Origin: Ambrosia x helenae
Lineage: Eukaryota; Streptophyta; Magnoliopsida; Asterales; Asteraceae
Direction of reading: 5' to 3'
Assembly: GCA_030844895.1 (NCBI GenBank)
Contig: CM061233.1
Location: forward strand, 91,721,563-91,785,562
Length of the DNA: 64,000 nucleotides
Shown: piece after piece, positions 23,884-34,981 of the stretch
Numbering within the stretch: the stretch's first letter is position 1
How the letters are laid out: each line of letters opens with the position of its first letter
Notes under the pieces: generated by a model
Database searches by the model: none
Seen by the model: only the letters and a program-made list of their open reading frames with translations
Told to the model about the DNA's origin: nothing
Position numbers and translations under genes: made by a program

Positions 23884-24210
23884 TTATTTTGAAACGAATT
23901 TATATCTTCCTTGTTTGAGATTATAAATGTAATTGGAAAAATGATTAGCTTTAAATAAGAAATAAAAAATATCATTAGTTTGAATTAGAAAATAAAAACA
24001 CCGTCTTATAAAATGACGATTTTATAAATAGAATTAGGACAGGACATATGTCATGATTGAAGATGTTTTTTTTAAGTACAATGATAAAAGGAACATAGAA
24101 AAATAGAGTGCACGGATAAAGATAAGAATACTTAGAAATAAATTAGACTTTATATCATGGATCGGGGAATACTTTAATGCAAAATAAATGGGAAAATTCG
24201 TGAGGTTACA
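21769..24210 (-). repeat. RT3 3' LTR (left copy)
   Basis: It starts TGTAACACCCTAACCGATGG and ends GTGAGGTTACA. It contains a G10 run near 22012, a 4-unit minisatellite (22167-22318), an ORF-like stretch at 23247-23729 that is not kept open in the other LTR, TTTGACTC repeats at about 23730-23830, and a TA microsatellite at about 23837-23879. In the other LTR that microsatellite is the insertion point of a 2.7 kb element. Confidence 0.88.
22167..22318. repeat. 38-bp minisatellite, four units, in RT3 LTR
   Basis: Four direct units of 38 bp (TTTAGGTCCATCCCGCATTC plus an 18-base remainder ending CTTATAAAG) differ at single positions. The second LTR has the same four-unit array at about 27001-27152. 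Confidence 0.85.
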
Positions 24211-26611
24211 GTCTCCCCTACTTTTAGAAACTTCTTCCTGAAGTTATAAAAAAAACACCGGGTTGAGGGTGATTGGGTAGAAATTAGGGCAACTGTGGTT
24301 TGGAAAATTTGTGTTAAGGCATGACATGAATTTATAGGTAACAGAATAAACTGTTTCGAATAATTTGGTAAGAGGTTTGATAGGTGTGGGTTTTAAGGGT
24401 TGGATTAGGTTCGTCTAAAATAGCAAGGAGAATAAGAATCTAGCAAAACACTAAACTTTAAGTTTTAGGAATCTTAAAAAGAAATGCATGAGTTAACTGA
24501 CTATAGAAATACTAAACAGGTAACTAGAGTTTATAATTGGTTGTCTACCAAAAACCTTGATAGAATTTCACACTACCTTAACGTACCTGTAAATTCATGA
24601 TTACGTTCCGGACCGTAATCACCAATTTACCTTACATTAGGGTTTTGTGTCCTTCTATGACTCTAAACACACATGTAAGTAATGCAAAATAACCTTGTGA
24701 TTGAATCGTATACAATGTATCCAAAAATGAGTCTAACTGTTGAGCAGGAAAAAGACTTCTACCAGTCAGTGAATAAGAACCTCTACCGATTGTTGAGCAG
24801 GTGCGATAGCCTCTACCAGTCGTTGAGCAGGTTGTAGGGCCTCTACTGACTGTTGAGCAGGCATGATGACCTCTACCAATCGTTGAGTAGGTTATTTGGT
24901 ACTCTACTAACTGTTGAGCAAGTACTTCATCCTCTATTAGTTGTTTGATTAAGTGTACCAATTATTACACACATGAATTGCAAATTGATAATATGTACAT
25001 GTAAGCAATCAAGTATCAAGTATAGCATGCGAGTTGTAATAGAGTTGCCCTAGACAAGGTTAATGACTCTAGGTGTGTCTATAGCAAATAGTATATATTC
25101 CATGACTTCTAGTATCAAATGTTCAAATATGGTAGATAATCGAATCCTCATGTATAACTAAGGATTAAGTTTGATGCAACACATAATCAAGTTTCAATAG
25201 TTTGGTTATCATAGGGATCAAGTTCATGTTCAAGAAGGTAAAGAATATGAATTTAGTTCTTGAGAGGATGATGAATAATCTCGAAGCAGAATCAAGGTTG
25301 TGAGGGATAGTGAATGTGAAGATAGTTGATAAAGAGTTTATTTTATAGTAAAGAGATTATGTAGCAGTGTAAATTGTGGGGCTTGAATCAAAGGTTAGAA
25401 TCAAGTGTATGAGAAAACATGATTGTGGTATATGCCAAATATTGTAAAAATTTCGAACTAGTTGAAAATAAGTAGGGGTCCATGGGGAGTTGGAGATTAA
25501 ATTTTTTGTTCATGAGGATGGAAGGATTTAAAAATTGGTTTATTACATAAAAAAAGTCGTTAAATAGTACAAACTAAATGAGCTTTGATTATAATATTCC
25601 CATTAGTTGGAGATTTTAAACATGACATTAGGTTTTGAAGATCAAGGTTCTATTAAGTGATTTTTAATAGATTAAAGCATTATATAGAAAATCGTTTGTT
25701 ATGCTAATAAATAGACATTTGAATTTAGAAATTAAGTTTGAGGACATCTTTGGACAAAAACCTGTATTTTTTTTCCCCGTAGTTTATAGGTGATAAAAAT
25801 TTTGAAAAATATTTAGAAATCTTTAGTGTTGTACTAGGTGATGAAAATTTTGAAAATGTTGAAAAAGCTTTTTTTTTTTTTTTTTTGAACCCCTCATCAA
25901 GATCAGGCTATGAGGTTATAGTTTTAAAATATATAATATGTTAAGAAAGGAAATAACATGATTTGGGTAGGGTGTTGAAAGTATTTAAACAAGTGGCTAA
26001 GATGGTAAGGTGAGGTGTGATTGTGAAATCCATTTATGATTATGAAGTGGGATTGATTTAGGTTGTAAAATTTTGGGATTTTAGAGCTTAGTTTTAAGGG
26101 AAGTGAGTGTAATCATTTATTCATTAATTAGAACGAATAAACAAAAACATTGACATATCAAAGCTTCTAAATTCTAATAACATAGTGAAGACATGCTTTA
26201 GCCTATAAGTGAACACTCATCCCGAGAATTCCCAGGTAGGCATCCGAGTCCCTCGTCTGATTGGGATTTATGCGCAATGCCATTCCTAGACAGAAAACTC
26301 AGAATACAGGCGTTCACCCTTCCAGATTGCACGTGTTCGTTATTAAAATTTAGAACTTCGACGGGATCTTCAAGGTAGTTCAGGTTAGGACTTGAGAATT
26401 CGTCCTATTAGTCTAAGGGTGAATCCAGTGATGGAGAATAATCGTCTTGTAGGGACTAAAGTAGAGATAAGAAGTAGGAGGGAGATAGAGAATAGAAACA
26501 AGTAGGGTTGCATGTAAAAGGAGCAAGTACTGGTTAAAATCCTATGGTTATAGACTAGATTTTCTTTTTCTAATAACCTAATTCCCTATAACCATGGCTC
26601 TGATACCAATC
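24211..26611 (-). other. RT3 internal region, non-coding
   Basis: Reading from the 3' side, it holds a polypurine tract, a 3' UTR with about five CCTCTACC..GTTGAGCAGG units (24746-24930) shared with RT2, then about 1.1 kb (25050-26100) of AT-rich sequence with no gag or pol similarity that I can see. A leader shared with RT2 and a tRNA-Met-type primer-binding site (26592-26608) complete it. The gag position is thus replaced by non-coding DNA. Confidence 0.75.
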
Positions 26612-28592
26612 TGTAACACCCCAACCGATGGCGGAAACATCGAGGTGTCACGTATGAATGATTGTTCAGTAGCTCATGGTAATACATAAGTTTAAATAAT
26701 CCTTTATTTCATTACAGTATTGAATTACATTAAATGTCTTGAATGAAATTTAATACATCCAATAATCAAACAAAGCTTAAAACTTCAAATATCTTCTCAT
26801 GCTAGCTCTAGACTTCAAGCATCAGTATTTCCTGTTGAGTTTGGAAAATATGGGGGTCAACTAGAAGTTGGTGAGAATACATAAGCCAAGCCAAGCAATT
26901 AAGTTTTATAAAAGTTTAGCAATTCATATGTCTAATGTAAGTTTAAGTCTACATGAATAAACATGAAGTGTAGTATGCACATAATCAATCCTCCGACAAA
27001 GTTTAGGTCCATCCCGCATCCACGGTTCTCCTTATAAAGTTTAGGTTCATCCCGCATTCACGGTTCTCCTTATAAAGTTTAGGTCCATCCCGCATTCACG
27101 GTTCTCCTTATAAAGTTTAGGTCCATCCCGCATTCACGATTCTCCTTATAAAGTTTGGAACGATAACAATCACCCGCGCTCCCCATAGAAATGGTCAACG
27201 AATCTAGGTGGGGTTGTCAATCCAATAGATCTATCATTGTATATCGCCGGCTTGGCCACAGCTAATGATTATGTAAGTTGAAGTTTAAGTCTAATAGTCT
27301 TTGTCTAAGTCATGAGGCATTAAAGTTTACAACTAGACATGTATGTAGAATTGCTTAAGTATAAAATTTCAAGTATAAAGAATTGCATAAACAAGGTTAC
27401 GTAAACTCACCTTAGCAAACTGTTAAGTCTTGTGAAATAGAATAAGTGTAGTCCAACGTTGCCAAGTATTACCCTATGTTTAAGGCAATAAATAAGTCTT
27501 TCTAGTCTACAAGTATTTCAAGGGTTCCTAATTTATTTGAAAGGTAATAAAAGGAGTGTAACATAAATCATAAAAAAAAACTAATCATAAAAAGTTTTAG
27601 TTAATTGTTTGATAAAACAAGTTCTAATGGAAATTGTTCAAAATATATAATCAATTGTATACGTTTATAGAAAAAAATAATAATTAGATTTTAATCCTTT
27701 AAGGGCTTAGGATAATTATTTCAATTACAATGATTATCTAAAATGAGTTTCATATTAAGAGATTTACATGCTACGTAAATTGCAATGACCCATTTATAGT
27801 ACTAAAAAAAATAGTTAATTGGATGACAAACATTAAATAATTTGATATGGGTTTATCATTTTAAATAATTATTAGAAAAAGAAAATATTTTAAACTTCAA
27901 ATAAGATGCAAAAGAAAAGTTTAGATATGAAGTTTATTTAGTATAACGGATATGATAGTCCATGTGCCCCAATTATTAGTTTCTTAAACAACAACTTCCC
28001 AAACTTGACCAAATTAGGAACAAAGGGCACCTCAAACACATCTTCATATGTGTGTTTGGCAGGAAGCTCGAGATCGAGAAAAAAAAAGAATATAAGACTT
28101 ACAGTGCCAGAGGAAGAGGCGGTGATGGCGAGCGCCAGAGATTAAGACCATTAAGGGACGGTGGTCTGGAGTTGACGGTTGTTGGTTACGGTGGCTTGTC
28201 GGGAGAACGGAGCGGCGTCCGTTTGACACAAGCAGAAGGGAGGAGACCAAGAAGGTATGGAATGTGGTTCACGACGGTGGTGGATGTTGCAAAACCGCTA
28301 GTTCAATACAGGTTTGTAGACGGATTTATCCAGCACACGCCAACCCACAAGAGATCGATAGAGAGTTGGGTCAGGAAATGGTTGATATAAACTTTATGGT
28401 TCAACTTGTTTGTTTCATTTCTATACAAGACTATATATACACATACAAACGCAACAAAGATGGAGATAAAAGCTCCTCTAGACTTTGACTCAATAATTAT
28501 ACTTTGACTCAATAATTACACATAATTCTTTGACTCAAGACTTTGACTCCAAGAATTATGTTGTCAAGACTTTGACTCTTGACTCAAGGCTT

Positions 28593-28625
<33 letters not shown>

Positions 28626-28627
<2 letters not shown>

Positions 28628-28840
28628 ATTAGGTTCCAATGAAAACCCATCCTTCATAAAAGAACTAGAAAACTCAATTAAGCCAATAATAGCATGCCAT
28701 GTGTCAAGGTTTTGTCTTTAATAACCAAGGGTAGTATGGTAATATAACATTAAATATTAATATCCAATTATTAATAAAGAAATAACCCACCCCACCCCAC
28801 CCCATACCACACCACACCCTCTCTTCTTTCTCTCTCTTAT

Positions 28841-28879
<39 letters not shown>

Positions 28880-28920
28880 TATGTATGCAGAAATCCAAAT
28901 CCATATCATTCATGATGCTG

Positions 28921-28964
<44 letters not shown>

Positions 28965-29068
28965 GATGAGGAAATAGATCATTAACAAAGTAACAAATCA
29001 ATCAAAAGATCTTAACACTTATTCGTGAGTTGTTATTTGTTCCTTAACAGAAAAGATGTTGATGAACA

Positions 29069-29112
<44 letters not shown>

Positions 29113-29305
29113 GAGCCAAGATCTGTTCGAGAGCCAAGATCTGTTCGATGATAGGTCGAAGGTGGGGATGGTGGTGGTGGTAGGTGACGAAGATGGGGAT
29201 GGTGGTGGGTGACGAAGATGTGGATGGTGGTAGGTGACGAAGATGGGGATGATGGTGGGTGTGGATCCAGATCCAGATCAGGTATTAGTAGTAGTAGTAT
29301 TATTA

Positions 29306-29358
<53 letters not shown>

Positions 29359-31339
29359 TCAAGAACAAAAATTGTGACACCTTTTCTGGACTTTTTTGGA
29401 TCTAAAAAAAATGAAAAAAAGATTGAAATGAAATGATGGGTTTTTTTTTTTTAAAGCTCAAAGCATGTAAAGGTTTTGTTAGTTTATGATTCTTGATTAA
29501 TAGCAAACGATGTTTTTTAGATCCAAAAAAATTAATAGCAAACGATGTTTTTTAGATCCTTGTAAATTGTCTTTGATCACTGTTGGAGTTAGTGTCTGAA
29601 AAATTGGTCATTGCATGTGGGTATTTTTGTTTTCATCGGGGTCCTTGCACTTGTGTAAAAAATGGAAGGTTTGGGTGTTTCGGTCATTGTCCGATTTGGT
29701 ATGCACTGTTTTTTTGCTATTATATCTACTAAAAATTTGTCTTCTAACACCTGTGTTTTTGGTGTTAAAAAAGATGGTTGCTGGGACTAGAAGTTCGAAG
29801 AGGCGGCATATCTCAGCTTCTGTTGTTGTTGATGCATCGAGCGAAACAATTGTATGTTAGTTTATGATTCTTGATTAATAGCAAACGATGTTGCTAATGG
29901 GGTTTTTACACTGGTGTAAAAGAATTGGTTTGTTTTTCGTTGTAACCTGTGTTTAATTTTACACAGTTTTATGGTATCTCTGTTTAAAATTAGTCACCTA
30001 AGTGTGCTTTTTACATTGGTGTAAGACCCCCTGTTTTTTTAACATTACTATCCTGAATTATTTTTTAATACAACATACAACCTACATTTCTTTCAATACA
30101 AACTTTTGTAAAACATTTTGAGTGTGTGAATTTACATCAGTGTGAACAACCCTCTATATAGGATTAGGTTATTTTTGTATGTGTTATGGGGGTGTTTACA
30201 CCAGTGTAAACTTTGTAAAACAAATTTGGTTTGTTTTTGTTGTAACATAATAGGGTTTTTACATTGACAGAGGGTCGTTGGTTTGTTTTTAGGGGTCTTA
30301 GTCTGGTGTTTGAATTTAATGTTTTGTGTTTGTTTTTAGGGGTCTTAGTCTGGTGTTTTTTATGTTCTTAACACTGGTGTTTTTTATGTTCTTTTACACT
30401 GGTGTTTTTTATGTTATTTTTACACTGGTGTTTTTTAATGTTATTTTTACACTGGTGTTTTTTATGTTCCTTACATTGATTATTATATCACAATTTGTTA
30501 AACTTTCTGTGCCATCACACTGGTGTAACGGTTTTTTTTATTTTAATTTTTCAGGGAGGGAGGACAGCGGGTGCGCAATGTTTTTCTTGGTGTTTGGAAA
30601 ATGCGCAACAGGGGTGACGTCGCGGCGTGCTGGCAACGGTGGTTGAAAATGGATGTATTCTTTCCAGATTGGTGTAAGAGAAGCACCTCGGATCTTGCCA
30701 ACAGAGAATATGAGATGTCATGGGGGACCAAAGCACTTCGGACTTTTGCCTACTAGGTATTATTACATTTTGTAATCTTAGTTGGTAGTGTAGAGTTTTC
30801 GTTTTCGACGAACAGAGACGTAATTTAGATTTCCATATGTAATTTTGTTTTACATGTTGTAATTGGTTTTTTTTTTTTTTTTTTTTTGTATACACTGATG
30901 TAAATGTATTTCCATAAAAAATCTATGCACATTAAAAATCTATAATTGTATTTGTATTATTACATTTTGTAATTGTTTTATCCATATGAAAACATATGCA
31001 CTAAAAAAATAATCTGTGCATATTAAATGATATGCATAAAAATGAAAATAATATGTGCATATTAGTATTTTTTGGTTTTGGAGGAGAGAGAAATGTGAGT
31101 TTTAATATTATTATAAAAAATCAAGTGGGTGGATAACGTAGGAGAGAGAGTGGGGTCAAGATTACATTAATACCCTCCATAGATTTTTTATTATTATCTT
31201 TATAAAAAAGGTGGACAAGTGGGCACTAAAGGACAAAAAAAGTGGTGGCATAATAATAACCATTGGATCAACTAAGATCCATGGATAGAAATGGTTTCCG
31301 GTGTTCTTTTACGAAAAGTGTGTTTTCATTTTACCCTTT

Positions 31340-31342
<3 letters not shown>
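28626..31342. mobile_element. TA-microsatellite-targeting inverted-repeat element (unclassified, MULE- or Micron-like)
   Basis: The insertion is defined by comparison with the left RT3 LTR, where only TA repeats occur. Its ends are imperfect inverted repeats: both read inward through AATGAAAAC and then AAAAGAAC within about 45 bp. TA repeats flank both sides. The interior has CT, AAT and TTA microsatellites (28847-28877, 28921-28963, 29300-29358), GATGGTGG minisatellite (29158-29262) and ACACTGGTGTTTTTTATGTT repeats (about 30355-30470). Two short exon-like stretches are present: MVAGTRSSKRRHIS at about 29774, and one after TTTTTCAG at 30555 encoding WKMRNRGDVAACWQRW. No transposase is recognised. 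The superfamily is uncertain. Confidence 0.65.
30355..30475. repeat. ~22-bp ACACTGGTGT tandem repeats
   Basis: Five to six direct units of roughly 22 bp built on ACACTGGTGTTTTTTATGTT. The ACACTGGTGT core is palindromic and recurs singly across 29880-30530 (for example TTTACACTGGTGTAA). Confidence 0.7.
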
Positions 31343-31383
<41 letters not shown>

Positions 31384-31708
31384 AAACGAATTTATATCTT
31401 CCTTGTTTGAGATTATAAATGTAATTCGAAAAATGATTAGCTTTAAATAAGAAATAAAAAAATATCATTAGTTTGAATTAGAAAATAAAAACACCGTCTT
31501 ATAAAATGACGATTTTATAAATAGAATTAGGATAGGACATATGTCATGATTGAAGATTTTTTTTTTAAGTACAATGATAAAAGGAACTTAGAAAAATAGA
31601 GTGCATGGATAAAGATAAGAATACTTAGAAATAAATTAGACTTTATATCATGGATCGGGGAATACTTTAATGCAAAATAAATGGGAAAATTCGTGAGGTT
31701 ACATTAAG

Positions 31709-32689
31709 GAAACTGATGGGCTTGAGCGGTTGGCTCGACTGTACCTTAAGGAGGTAGTTTCTAGGCACAGGGTGCCTGTTTCTATTATCTCTGATCGTGA
31801 TTCTCGTTTTACTTCGCGTTTCTGGAAGGCTCTTCACAAGGCTTTGGGTACTCAGTTGGATATGAGTACGGCTTATCATCCACAAACTGACGGACAAAGT
31901 GAACGGACGATTCAAACCTTGGAAGACATGCTTCGGGCATGTGTTATTGATTTTGGCAAAAGTTGAGAGATTCACCTACCATTGGTGGAGTTCTCTTACA
32001 ACAACAGTTATCACTCTAGTATCAAGGCAGCTCCGTTCGAGACTCTTTACGGGCGGAAATGTCAGTCTCCTCTTTGTTGGGCCGAGGTGGGCGAGAGCCA
32101 GCTCACTGGTCCGGAAATGGTGTACGAAACTTCGGAGAAAATCATACAAATTCGTAACCGTTTGGCGGCCGCACGGGATCGTCAGAAGAGCTATGCCGAT
32201 AGTCGTCGCAAACCTTTGGAGTTCCAGGTTGGGGACAGGATACTTTTGAAAGTTTCACCATGGAAGGGCGTCATACGCTTTAGAAAGCGTGGCAAGCTTA
32301 ACCCTCGTTATGTTGGACCATTTGCAATCCTGGAACGGATTGGACCGGTGGCATACAGACTTGACTTACCGGCGGAGCTCGGTAGTGTTCACAACATCTT
32401 CCATGTGTCTAACTTAAAGAAGTGTCTGGTCAATGAATCTCTTATTGTACCACTGGAAGAGATCAAGGTTGATGATCGTCTTCGCATCGTGGAGGAACCT
32501 GTTGAGATTCTTGACTATAAGATTCGTAGCCTTCACCGGAGTAAAATCCGCATCGTTAAGGTTCGTTGGAACTCGAATCATGGACCGGAGTTCACATGGG
32601 AATGGGAGGATCAGATGAAAGCTAAGCATCCTCATCTTTTTCCGAAACGTGCGTTCGAACCTAGGCATGTTACCACTGAAGCTGAATGA
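31709..32689 (+). pseudogene. pol: RT1 integrase core remainder and chromodomain-like tail
   Basis: This is the continuation of the RT1 integrase after RT3. The second catalytic Asp is in SIISDRDSRFTSRFW and the catalytic Glu in PQTDGQSERT (about 31875-31910). A stop/frameshift near 31966 is followed by a long open stretch (31982-32689) with EFSYNNSYHSSI, GRKCQSPLCWAE, the GPFAILERIGPVAYRL motif (GPY/F-type) and a C-terminal EEPVEILDYKIR...VKVRWN...FTWEWEDQM, a chromodomain-like module that in chromoviruses directs integration to chromatin. The pol frame ends TGA at 32687-32689. Inactive because of its breaks. Confidence 0.88.
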
Positions 32690-32692
32690 ATC

Positions 32693-32832
32693 TCGGGGCG
32701 AGATTCCTTTCAACGTGGGGATGATGTAACAACCGGTAAATTTTCTTTCCTTTTCATTTCCTTCTTTTCGTCTCTTTCATTTTTGGGCTTTGTGTAATTT
32801 TCGGGACGAAAATTCTTTCAACGTGGGGATGA
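32693..32832 (+). promoter_or_regulatory. RT1 doubled polypurine tract cassette
   Basis: Two similar blocks, each CTTTCAACGTGGGGATGATG, lie about 108 bp apart. The first (32707-32726) is followed by TAACAACCGG and the second (32814-32833) by the true LTR start. The second is the expected plus-strand primer site. RT4 and RT5 carry the same doubled arrangement. Confidence 0.7.
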
Positions 32833-34734
32833 TGTGACACCCGACATGTTCGGCTTAATCATTTTGGTAAAACATAAGTCTACCTTAGTGAGAAACATTT
32901 ATAAACGAACTTAACTAGGTTAGTTGAGTCGGGGTATGATAGGATTGTCCAGAGTTCAATGATCTAGGGGATCATTGGGAGTCGTTTTGGGGAATACACT
33001 AGTACCAGGTCCCGTTGTTGGTGAAGTTACATGAACTGAATCAAGTAGGATAGGTAAATTATTAACATACGAGTAACATAAACATGATAATACGTGCTAC
33101 AAGGTGTGAACATGATTATACGTGCCTATATGTGGTTAACATGTGTTAGAATTGCATGATCATACGTTAGAATGTGTTTAAATGCGTTAAAACGACAAAA
33201 CTGAAAACCTAGAAAACATAAGTCCTGGTTCGACCCATAGCGTGGGGGCGAACCTGGAAATGGGTCTTGGTTCGACCCATGGCAAGGGGCGAACATGGAA
33301 GAAAGAACAACATTAACTCATTCGACCTTGTAGAAGGGGCGAAGGTGGCACCTTCGACCCTATACAAGGGGCGAATGTGGAGTAGTATAAATACCACACT
33401 TTGTCATTTTTCACCATTTCACAAACCCTAAACGCCTCTAAACACTCTCAAACGATTTTAAACACTGAGGAAGGAGTTTTTGCTCTTATTTTCCATAATC
33501 TAACCTACAAACAACATCTAAACAAGGATTTAAGGCATGTTCTTAATCCTAAACCTTTGTAAAAGTATTTTGATTCGTTTTCATCTAATCCCAAGAGTCC
33601 AGATCTGATACAAACATGTTTTCATGGATAAAAACCTTCCAAACATCTCTCTAAATAGAATCTATTTATAAACAATGAGTTTCATACGAATTGACATGTG
33701 TTGATGGTGTTTTATGTGATGTTATGTATTGTTTGATGATTGATTGCTGTATAGATGTTATAACAATGATCTAGGACTGTTGTTGGTGATGATTTATGAT
33801 TGAGATAGGTTGCAATTGATTATTGATAATGTTTTGCTCATTTTGGGGATTTTGGGTTAGATCTGGACAATCGGGGACTAGATAACTTTATGGTTATTAG
33901 TCGGAACACTTATGTGAACATTTTGATAGACCTCCGATAGTTGGGATTATCAAACGCTTGGCTTTCTTATATTATTGAAGAACACAACCTAAGGTGAGTT
34001 CACGGCCCCACTTTTACTGCTTTTACTTTTGGGGGAGAAAACATGCGCTAAACTTATTTTGGTAACATATGTCATCCTATGATTTAACTTTGCGTTGCTA
34101 TACGATCTTGAAAGTCCCGGGGAAAACCATGAATGTTCGGGGATGCACAACAGGGGAAATGTGGATAGATCTATTGGGTTTTACAGGCCCCACTCGACGG
34201 CTTGGAGGGTCGGGCGGGTGCATATTGTCTCGAACTTGCTAAACATTGCTGAACACTCAGGCTGAACATTGGTAACAGTTTAGTAATGGTTTTCCAATCG
34301 TAGTAGTAACAAAACATACGCCTAGCTAGCATACTTGGGTAACATTGATATAGTATGGACAGGTTAAAACTTGGTAACATTTTGTAACACATTGGTAACA
34401 TTTTGAACAAACCTGTGAACTCACCAACATTATATGTTGACGTCGTTTTGGCATGTTTTTCTCAGGTCGCTAAGGTAGCACAACCGGAACTAGACGCACG
34501 AGTCTGCATTGGTGTCTAGGCTTAGTATCATATTTTGAAATAAATGTTTTGAACACGTTGTTAAATGGTTTTGTACTGATTAAATGCTTCCGCTACGGTT
34601 TTATATCTTATGAGAACTATGTTTTGAGTTTACGTATTTCATATAGTAGTGTTTATTGTGACCGTTGACTTGGATCCTGGTTTGTCATGCGCCTCGCGGT
34701 AAAACTCCGCAACTGAAAATTTGAGGGTGTGACA
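32833..34734 (+). repeat. RT1 3' LTR
   Basis: It starts TGTGACACCCGACATG and ends GGGTGTGACA, 1902 bp. It is shorter than the 5' LTR because 653 bp between two GATCT pentamers are deleted (junction at 33860-33864). It shows the uninterrupted RT2 target site (about 34435-34445). TATAAATA lies at about 33384. Confidence 0.88.
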
Positions 34735-34739
34735 ATAGC

Positions 34740-34981
34740 CTTGATGAAATGGAACGTGCAGTGGCGGCGAAAATAAAAGACAAAATCGCCAAAAAATGAC
34801 TTGGAGGAGCGTTTAATTGATAGTTTTATTTTCAGTTTTTTAATGTATTTTCTTTTTTTTTTAGTTTCTATGTAATTTTTTTTTAAGTTTAATGAAAAAA
34901 ATATTTAATCAAATATAATATATAAAATAAATAAAAAAGGAAATTAATAAAGAAAAGGGAAGGGGGAACCATTTCTCCTAA
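34740..34981 (+). pseudogene. Harbinger ORF1 3' end and downstream sequence
   Basis: The final 19 codons of the outer Harbinger ORF1 run from 34740 in the frame left at 6431 (LDEMERAVAAKIKDKIAKK, then TGA 34797-34799). AT-rich untranslated sequence follows, up to the inner Harbinger insertion. That the frame is preserved across the RT1 insertion site confirms the boundaries. Confidence 0.75.

Larger units (their letters stand above)
21769..31703 (-). mobile_element. RT3: large LTR element without coding region, inside RT1 integrase
   Basis: LTRs are 21769-24210 and 26612-31703, the second enlarged by a 2.7 kb insertion. The TSD TTAAG (21764-21768 and 31704-31708) is perfect. Termini TGTAACACCC...GAGGTTACA, primer-binding site (26592-26608), polypurine tract (complement of about 24211-24222) and 3' UTR array relate it to RT2. 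The 2.4 kb internal region has no gag or pol, which fits a large non-autonomous (LARD-like) derivative. Confidence 0.9.
26612..31703 (-). repeat. RT3 5' LTR (right copy) with nested insertion
   Basis: It is co-linear with the left LTR up to the TA microsatellite at about 28594-28625. It is then interrupted by 28626-31342, and resumes with TA repeats and GAAACGAATTTATATCTTCC to the end at 31703. Apart from the insertion the two LTRs are very similar, with small indels. About 40 bp near 22964-23045 of the left copy is missing here around 27799. Confidence 0.85.
6432..34734 (+). mobile_element. RT1: Ty3/Gypsy (Tekay-like) LTR retrotransposon, host of nested elements
   Basis: A plus-strand element with 5' LTR 6432-17234 (interrupted by RT2), a tRNA-Met-type primer-binding site at 17238, gag, PR-RT-RNaseH-IN with a chromodomain-like tail, polypurine tract and 3' LTR 32833-34734. 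The TSD ATAGC (6427-6431 and 34735-34739) is perfect. Ends are TGTGACACCC...GGGTGTGACA, with the first dinucleotide mutated to TA in the 5' copy. The span is 28.3 kb only because RT2, a solo LTR and RT3 (with its own insertion) sit inside. All reading frames are broken. It interrupts the Harbinger ORF1. Lineage assignment rests on gag/pol resemblance and the chromodomain-like C-terminus. Confidence 0.9.

Noticed and set aside
29019..29436. ORFs in the TTA/AAT microsatellites
   Set aside because: Ile/Leu homopolymer translations of microsatellites, not genes.
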